This document shows positions 59,809-64,000 of a stretch of 64,000 nucleotides of DNA, piece after piece. The stretch spans positions 62,001 through 126,000 of the forward strand of contig UQGL01000002.1 in NCBI GenBank assembly GCA_900540595.1, in the 5' to 3' direction. Each line of letters opens with the position of its first letter. Within the stretch, counting starts at the first letter, position 1. Below the pieces are notes generated by a model that was not told the origin of the DNA, did not search any database, and saw nothing but the letters and a program-made list of their open reading frames with translations. The translations under genes were made by a program, and so were the position numbers. The stretch comes from an uncultured Oscillospiraceae bacterium (GTDB lineage: Bacteria > Bacillota > Clostridia > Oscillospirales > Ruminococcaceae).

Positions 59809-61692
59809 TTACCCCTCCAGCTGCTCGCGGTGGTACTGCAGCGTGTAGAGCTGGTAATACCGCCCGTGGTTGGCTAAAAGCTCCTGATGGCTGCCCTGCT
59901 CAAGAATCTTGCCGTGGGACAGCACGATAATGTTGTCTGCGTGCTGGATGGTGGACAGCCGGTGGGCTACAATCAGCATTGTGCCGACAGAGCGCATCTT
60001 TTCCAGAGAATCCTGAATCAGGATCTCGGTCTCGGTGTCGATGTTTGCCGTGGCTTCGTCCAGAATCATGACACTGGGCTTGTGCAGGATCGTCCGCGCA
60101 AAGCTCAGAAGCTGCCGCTGCCCGGCTGAGAAGTTGTTGCCGCGCTCGCGGACCTCCTCGTCCAGACCGTGGTCAAGCCGGGCGATAAACTTGTCGGCGT
60201 TGACATAGCGGCAGACCCGCAGGATCTCCTCGTCCGGGATGCCCTCCTCCCGCAGGACGATGTTGCTGCGGATCGTACCCGAGAAAAGGAACACATCCTG
60301 CAGCATCTGCCCGAAATGGCGGCGCAGCGAGGAGATCTTGATCTTGCGGATGTCGATGCCGTCAATCAGGATCTCGCCCCGCTGGAACTCATAGTTGCGG
60401 CAGATCAGCGACAAAATCGTGCTTTTGCCGGAGCCGGTGGACCCCACAAACGCCACCGTCTGACGCGGGTCCACATGGAAGGAGACGCCCTGCAGCACCC
60501 ACTCGCCGGGTATGTAGCTGAACCAGACATCCCGGAATTCGATTTCGCCTCGCACCTCGTCCAGCTCGATGGCATCGGGGGCGTCCACCATCTTCGGCTC
60601 GATGTCCATGAGCGAGAACACCTTTTCCGAGGAGGCCAGCGCCGACTGCAGCCAGTTGAACTGCTCGGCCAGATTCTGGATGGGGGTGAAGAACTTGGAA
60701 ATGTACATGTAAAAGGTCACGATGGTGCCGCCGGTGATGGTCTGGCCCATAAAACTCACGCCGTTCAAGTGCCCCATGCCGCCCAGATAGAACAGGCACA
60801 GAATGGAACAGATGTACAGCATATAGACCAGCGGGCGGAATACGCCGAACACAAAGATCTGCTCCTGCGTGACCCGGGAGAGCGTCTGGCTTTTCTCGCG
60901 GAACTCCGCCATCTTCTCGTCCTCGCGGCCAAAGATCTGCGTGACCTTGATGCCGGACAGGTTCTCCGACAGGTAGGTGTTGATGTCGGTGGTGGCGTCC
61001 TTCACCTTGCGGTAGGCGCGGCGTGAAAACTTGCGGAAGATGACCGTGAAGATCACGATGAACGGCACAAAGCAGAGCACCATCAGGGTCAGCGCGTAAT
61101 TCAGGCAGAGCATGGCGATCAGTATGCCTAAAATTACAAAGATGTTTTTGGTCAGACTGACAAGAAGATTTGTGAACATCATCGAGATGGCGTTCGTGTC
61201 GTTCGTCACACGGGTGACAAGCTTGCCGACCGGGATCTCGTTGAGCTGCTCATGGGAGAGGGATTCGATGTGGGTAAACAGATCCTCGCGCAGGTCGGAG
61301 ATGATGCGCTGGCCGACCCGCTGCAGGATGACCGCCTGCAAGTAGGTGCTGGCCATGGAAAAGACCAGCACACCCGCATAGACCGCCACACCGATGTAAA
61401 GCTGCGGCAGGGCGAAATCCCCGGATACCAGCTCCTCCAGCGCGCCGACGATCAGCGGCGAAACAATGTCGTAGGCAATGGAAAAGAGCATCAAAAACAG
61501 GACAATGACAAACTTTGCGCGGTAGGGCTTGGCATAACCGGCCAGACGGCGCAGGATCTCGCTGTCCGCCATCGTGCGCTCAAAGCCCATCGTCTCCTTT
61601 TTGTCCTTGACCAGCGCGTAGGCCAGCACCAGCAGTGCCGTCACGGCGCCGATGACGGCACCGACCAGCACCAGCGGATTGAGTTCAGTCAT
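59809..61692 (-). CDS. Heterodimeric ABC exporter subunit (MsbA/LmrA-like), second
   Basis: A 627-residue fused membrane-ATPase exporter. About six membrane helices lie in residues 15-345; an extra hydrophobic helix starts the protein (PLVLVGAVIGAVTALLVLAY). The ATPase has Walker A GSTGSGKST, a degenerate-free signature FSAGQRQLLSFAR, Walker B VMILDEATANIDT and H-loop AHRLST. It overlaps the end of the partner gene by eight bases and is expected to dimerise with it. The ATG at 61692 follows GGGAGG; 39 upstream in-frame codons lie in the partner gene. The substrate is unknown: drug, lipid or peptide. Confidence 0.92.
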   Translation of the reverse strand: MTELNPLVLVGAVIGAVTALLVLAYALVKDKKETMGFERTMADSEILRRLAGYAKPYRAKFVIVLFLMLFSIAYDIVSPLIVGALEELVSGDFALPQLYIGVAVYAGVLVFSMASTYLQAVILQRVGQRIISDLREDLFTHIESLSHEQLNEIPVGKLVTRVTNDTNAISMMFTNLLVSLTKNIFVILGILIAMLCLNYALTLMVLCFVPFIVIFTVIFRKFSRRAYRKVKDATTDINTYLSENLSGIKVTQIFGREDEKMAEFREKSQTLSRVTQEQIFVFGVFRPLVYMLYICSILCLFYLGGMGHLNGVSFMGQTITGGTIVTFYMYISKFFTPIQNLAEQFNWLQSALASSEKVFSLMDIEPKMVDAPDAIELDEVRGEIEFRDVWFSYIPGEWVLQGVSFHVDPRQTVAFVGSTGSGKSTILSLICRNYEFQRGEILIDGIDIRKIKISSLRRHFGQMLQDVFLFSGTIRSNIVLREEGIPDEEILRVCRYVNADKFIARLDHGLDEEVRERGNNFSAGQRQLLSFARTILHKPSVMILDEATANIDTETEILIQDSLEKMRSVGTMLIVAHRLSTIQHADNIIVLSHGKILEQGSHQELLANHGRYYQLYTLQYHREQLEG

Positions 61693-63469
61693 CTGTGTCA
61701 CCTCCCGCTTCGTCCTCCAGCTTTTGCAGGTCCACCATGCGGCGGTACTCAGCGCAGCTGCGGTAAAGTGTATCGTGGGGGCCGACAGCCTCCACCCTGC
61801 CGTCCTCAATAAAGATGATCTTGTCGAGCTGCTCCACCGTAGAGATGCGGTGGGCGATCAGCAGGGTCGTTTTGCCTGCGCGGCTCGCCTTCAGGTTGTC
61901 AAGGATGATGCGCTCGGTGCGGGTGTCAACGGCGGAGACGGAATCGTCCAGAATCAGGATCGGCGCGTCCTTGAGCAGGGCGCGGGCAATCGAGATGCGC
62001 TGCTTCTGCCCGCCGGAGACGGTGACGCCGCGCTCACCGAGGACGGTCTCAAACCCGTCCTTGAAGTCCACGATGTTGTCCCGGACATCGGCCAGCGCAG
62101 CGGCATGGTCGATGTCCTCCCGGCTGGCGCCGTCCACACCGAAGCCGATGTTATGGGCGATCGTATCCGAGAAGAGGAAATTGTCCTGCGGCACATAGGC
62201 GCAGGCATTGCGCACCGAGCGGATGGATACACTGTTCACATCCTGTCCGTCCACAAACAGGGTGCCGTCCGGCACATTGTAGGTGCGCAGCAGCAGGTCC
62301 ACCAGTGCGGTCTTGCCCGCGCCGGTCTTGCCTACGATGCCTACGCTCTCGCCGGGCTGCACGGTGAAGGAGACATCCCGCAGCACATCGTATTCGCCGT
62401 CCGGATAGCGGAAATTCAGATGCCGAAACTCGATGCCGCCGCGCGGGTCGGCCAGGTCGGCCACGCCGTCCCGGTCGGCCACATCGATCGGCGCATCGAG
62501 CAGCTCGGTGATGCGGTTCAGCGATGCCTTGCCGCGGGCTGTTTTTTCAATCAGCATCGAGATCGCCATGATGGGCCAGACGATGGCCTCAAAGTAGCCG
62601 ATATACTCCACCAGCTGCCCGGCGTTGAACTGCCCGCGCCAGACAAGCCAGCCGCCGTAGCCGAGAATGACACAGATGACCGACTCGACAAAAAGGGTGA
62701 CCAGTACCTCGAGCAGGGTGGCAATCTTTGTGTAGGTGACATTGATCTCCTCGTTCTGCTTGTTCAGCTTACGGAAGGCAATCAGCTCCTTCAGCTCCTT
62801 GACAAACGCCTTGATGACCGCGATGCCGGAGAAGTTCTCCTGCGCAAAGTCTGACAGGTCGGAAAAGGCCTGCTGGCGCTCCTCCCACCGCTTGGTCATG
62901 ACCTGACTCATCACGGTGCCAATGGCGAACATGACGCCCGCAGGGATCAGCGCCAGCAGCGTCAGGCGAAAATCCATCCGCCACATCTTGACCAGCGCCA
63001 TCAGCCCCAGCACGGCGGCGTCAAAGAACATCAGGATGCCGTCACCGAAGCACTCCTGAATGGTGTCAAGGTCGTTGGTGTACAGGCTCATCAGGTTGCC
63101 GACCTTGTTAAGCTGGTAATACTGCTGGGACAGGCGGCGGCTGTGGTCGAACATCCGCTCCCGCAGGTCAGCGGTGACCCGCACAGCCGAGCCGAAAAAG
63201 CAGATGCGCCACAAAAAGCGGCCTACCACCATAAGCACTACGATCCAGATCATAGGCAGGCAGATGTGCTGAAACAGCACCTGCTTGTCAAAGGAGACCG
63301 TCTGGCCGTTCACGACCACCTGCCCCAGATTGACGCCGTTGATGACCAGCCGGTATAGCTCCGGGATCAGAAGCTGGATGTAGTCCACCATCAAAAGCGA
63401 CACAATGCCCAGAAGCAGCACCGGCGCATTTTTGAGGTAGTATCGGTTGATGTGTTTGCCGAAGATCAC
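61685..63469 (-). CDS. Heterodimeric ABC exporter subunit (MsbA/LmrA-like), first
   Basis: A 594-residue exporter half: about six membrane helices (residues 10-310), then an ATPase with Walker A GKTGAGKTALV, Q-loop YVPQDNFLFSDT, signature VSGGQKQRISIARA, Walker B ILILDDSVSAVDT and H-loop AHRIST. The aspartate in place of the usual glutamate after Walker B (LDDS) suggests a degenerate catalytic site, as in many heterodimeric exporters. I chose GTG at 63469, ten bases after GGAGG; the ATG at 63493 has no site. The stop overlaps the next gene. Its own promoter lies at 63523-63551. Confidence 0.92.
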   Translation of the reverse strand: MIFGKHINRYYLKNAPVLLLGIVSLLMVDYIQLLIPELYRLVINGVNLGQVVVNGQTVSFDKQVLFQHICLPMIWIVVLMVVGRFLWRICFFGSAVRVTADLRERMFDHSRRLSQQYYQLNKVGNLMSLYTNDLDTIQECFGDGILMFFDAAVLGLMALVKMWRMDFRLTLLALIPAGVMFAIGTVMSQVMTKRWEERQQAFSDLSDFAQENFSGIAVIKAFVKELKELIAFRKLNKQNEEINVTYTKIATLLEVLVTLFVESVICVILGYGGWLVWRGQFNAGQLVEYIGYFEAIVWPIMAISMLIEKTARGKASLNRITELLDAPIDVADRDGVADLADPRGGIEFRHLNFRYPDGEYDVLRDVSFTVQPGESVGIVGKTGAGKTALVDLLLRTYNVPDGTLFVDGQDVNSVSIRSVRNACAYVPQDNFLFSDTIAHNIGFGVDGASREDIDHAAALADVRDNIVDFKDGFETVLGERGVTVSGGQKQRISIARALLKDAPILILDDSVSAVDTRTERIILDNLKASRAGKTTLLIAHRISTVEQLDKIIFIEDGRVEAVGPHDTLYRSCAEYRRMVDLQKLEDEAGGDTDD

Positions 63470-63522
63470 GGCGGGTATACCTCCCTTATCCATACAGTGT
63501 GCGGCAAAGGCCGCAGATAACC

Positions 63523-63551
63523 AGTATAGCGTACCTGCGCGGTTTCGTCAA
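63523..63551 (-). promoter_or_regulatory. Sigma-A promoter of the ABC exporter operon
   Basis: On the minus strand, TTGACG (63551-63546), 17 bases, TATACT (63528-63523). Confidence 0.75.
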
Positions 63552-63581
63552 TCGTCCCCCGAAAATGCGCAGAACGGTATA

Positions 63582-63619
63582 CAAAAAAATCCCCACCGGG
63601 GGGTGACCCGATGGGGATT
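63582..63619 (-). terminator. Terminator after the first tRNA-Val (promoter-distal copy)
   Basis: On the minus strand, AATCCCCATCGGG pairs with the CCCGGTGGGGATT segment and is followed by seven T residues. It abuts the tRNA 3' end. Confidence 0.85.
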
Positions 63620-63695
63620 TGGTGCGCGGTACAGGACTCGAACCTGTGACCTCCTGCACGTCAAGCAGATGCTCTACCAGCTGAGCTAACCGCGC
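63620..63695 (-). tRNA. tRNA-Val(GAC), copy nearer the ABC exporter
   Basis: A 76-base tRNA with 7-bp acceptor GCGCGGT/ACCGCGC, discriminator A and a genomically encoded CCA end. The D-loop is AGCTGGTAGAGC, the T-loop GGTTCGAGTCC, and the anticodon loop TTGACGT gives anticodon GAC for valine. The sequence is identical to the copy at 63845-63920. Confidence 0.97.
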
Positions 63696-63725
63696 ATACT
63701 GTGCCGCCGACTGGCAACGCATATT

Positions 63726-63754
63726 AGTATAACAGATGTTTTTGCAAAATGCAA
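63726..63754 (-). promoter_or_regulatory. Promoter of tRNA-Val, copy 1
   Basis: On the minus strand, TTGCAT (63754-63749), 17 bases, TATACT (63731-63726), about 30 bases before the tRNA. Confidence 0.8.
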
Positions 63755-63808
63755 GCCCTTTTTTGAAAAAAGTGGGCCTTTTTGCTTGATTTTTGCCGCG
63801 CCGGTATA

Positions 63809-63844
63809 CAGAAAAATCCCCACCGGAGTGACCCGATGGGGATT
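63809..63844 (-). terminator. Terminator after the second tRNA-Val copy
   Basis: Same stem as at 63582 (AATCCCCATCGGG with CCGGTGGGGATT) and a TTTT tail. Confidence 0.8.
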
Positions 63845-63920
63845 TGGTGCGCGGTACAGGACTCGAACCTGTGACCTCCTGCACGTCAAGCAGATGCTCT
63901 ACCAGCTGAGCTAACCGCGC
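63845..63920 (-). tRNA. tRNA-Val(GAC), second identical copy
   Basis: Identical 76-base tRNA, with anticodon GAC, encoded CCA, and its own upstream promoter and downstream terminator. Tandem duplication of the whole cassette (spacing 225 bases) explains the pair. Confidence 0.97.
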
Positions 63921-63950
63921 ATGTCGCGCCGCCTCTTGGCGACGCATATT

Positions 63951-63979
63951 AGTATAACAGATGCTTTTACAAAATGCAA
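63951..63979 (-). promoter_or_regulatory. Promoter of tRNA-Val, copy 2
   Basis: On the minus strand, TTGCAT (63979-63974), 17 bases, TATACT (63956-63951), the same layout as copy 1. Confidence 0.8.
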
Positions 63980-64000
63980 GCCCTTTTGCAAAAAAACTTT

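Overview
The window is GC-rich, gene-dense bacterial chromosome. Gene content and signals point to an anaerobic, low-branching gut Firmicute of the Oscillospiraceae (Ruminococcaceae), most like the Subdoligranulum/Gemmiger/Faecalibacterium group. The evidence is a complete butyrate pathway that ends in phosphate butyryltransferase and butyrate kinase, a quinone-independent class 1B dihydroorotate dehydrogenase (pyrK/pyrD), ECF vitamin transport, sigma-A promoters (TTGACA-17-TATAAT type) with strong AGGAGG ribosome sites, and two abundant short repeat families. The genus is an inference from gene content; no 16S gene is present.

Layout. 1-3.6 kb: pyrimidine operon pyrC-pyrF-pyrK-pyrD (minus strand; pyrD runs off the left edge) behind a consensus promoter and a terminator-like hairpin in the leader. 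3.7-5.5 kb: SGNH hydrolase and serine acetyltransferase, divergent. 5.7-12.4 kb: cell-surface polysaccharide cluster rfbC-wzm-wzt and two paralogous two-domain glycosyltransferases, separated by a one-domain FakA-like protein and a REP-associated transposase. 12.5-13.8 kb: 5-formyl-THF cyclo-ligase and a lipoprotein. 13.9-20.0 kb: butyryl-CoA operon thl-crt-hbd-bcd-etfB-etfA, with coaD just upstream and a structured-looking 165-nt leader. 21.0-23.0 kb: ptb-buk, transcribed divergently, completes acetyl-CoA to butyrate plus ATP. 23.4-30.4 kb: two membrane-anchored XRE regulators, yitT, a foldase-like lipoprotein, ung, a HAD phosphatase and gpsA. 30.5-34.5 kb: phosphoesterase, a BMP-like binding protein without a signal peptide, and a duplicated CmpB-type membrane protein. 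34.6-39.4 kb: queH and two large GT-C-like membrane proteins. 39.5-46.9 kb: fructose PTS IIABC, an orphan MsmK/UgpC ATPase, two AraC regulators, galE and a metalloprotease-like lipoprotein. 47-58.5 kb: clpE, then (transcribed in the order ruvC to cvpA) ruvC-ruvA-ruvB, a methyltransferase, ecfA1-ecfA2-ecfT, truA, a propeller-like membrane protein and cvpA. 58.6-64 kb: an ECF S-component with a DUF4430 lipoprotein, a heterodimeric ABC exporter, and two tandem tRNA-Val(GAC) genes.

Working together: the central locus makes butyrate from acetyl-CoA through an electron-bifurcating Bcd-Etf complex and gains ATP through ptb-buk. The ECF module EcfA1A2T very likely powers S-components such as the one at 58.7 kb, whose DUF4430 partner suggests small-cofactor (possibly corrinoid) uptake. 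The surface cluster builds and exports a rhamnose-containing glycan.

Repeats are a strong theme. At least 23 short palindromes beginning with GTAGGG sit in intergenic regions, mostly as inverted pairs. Their arm sequences differ but stay self-complementary. Two lie inside the transposase gene, and others supply the stop codons of three genes. A second, roughly 150-bp family has four full copies and several fragments.
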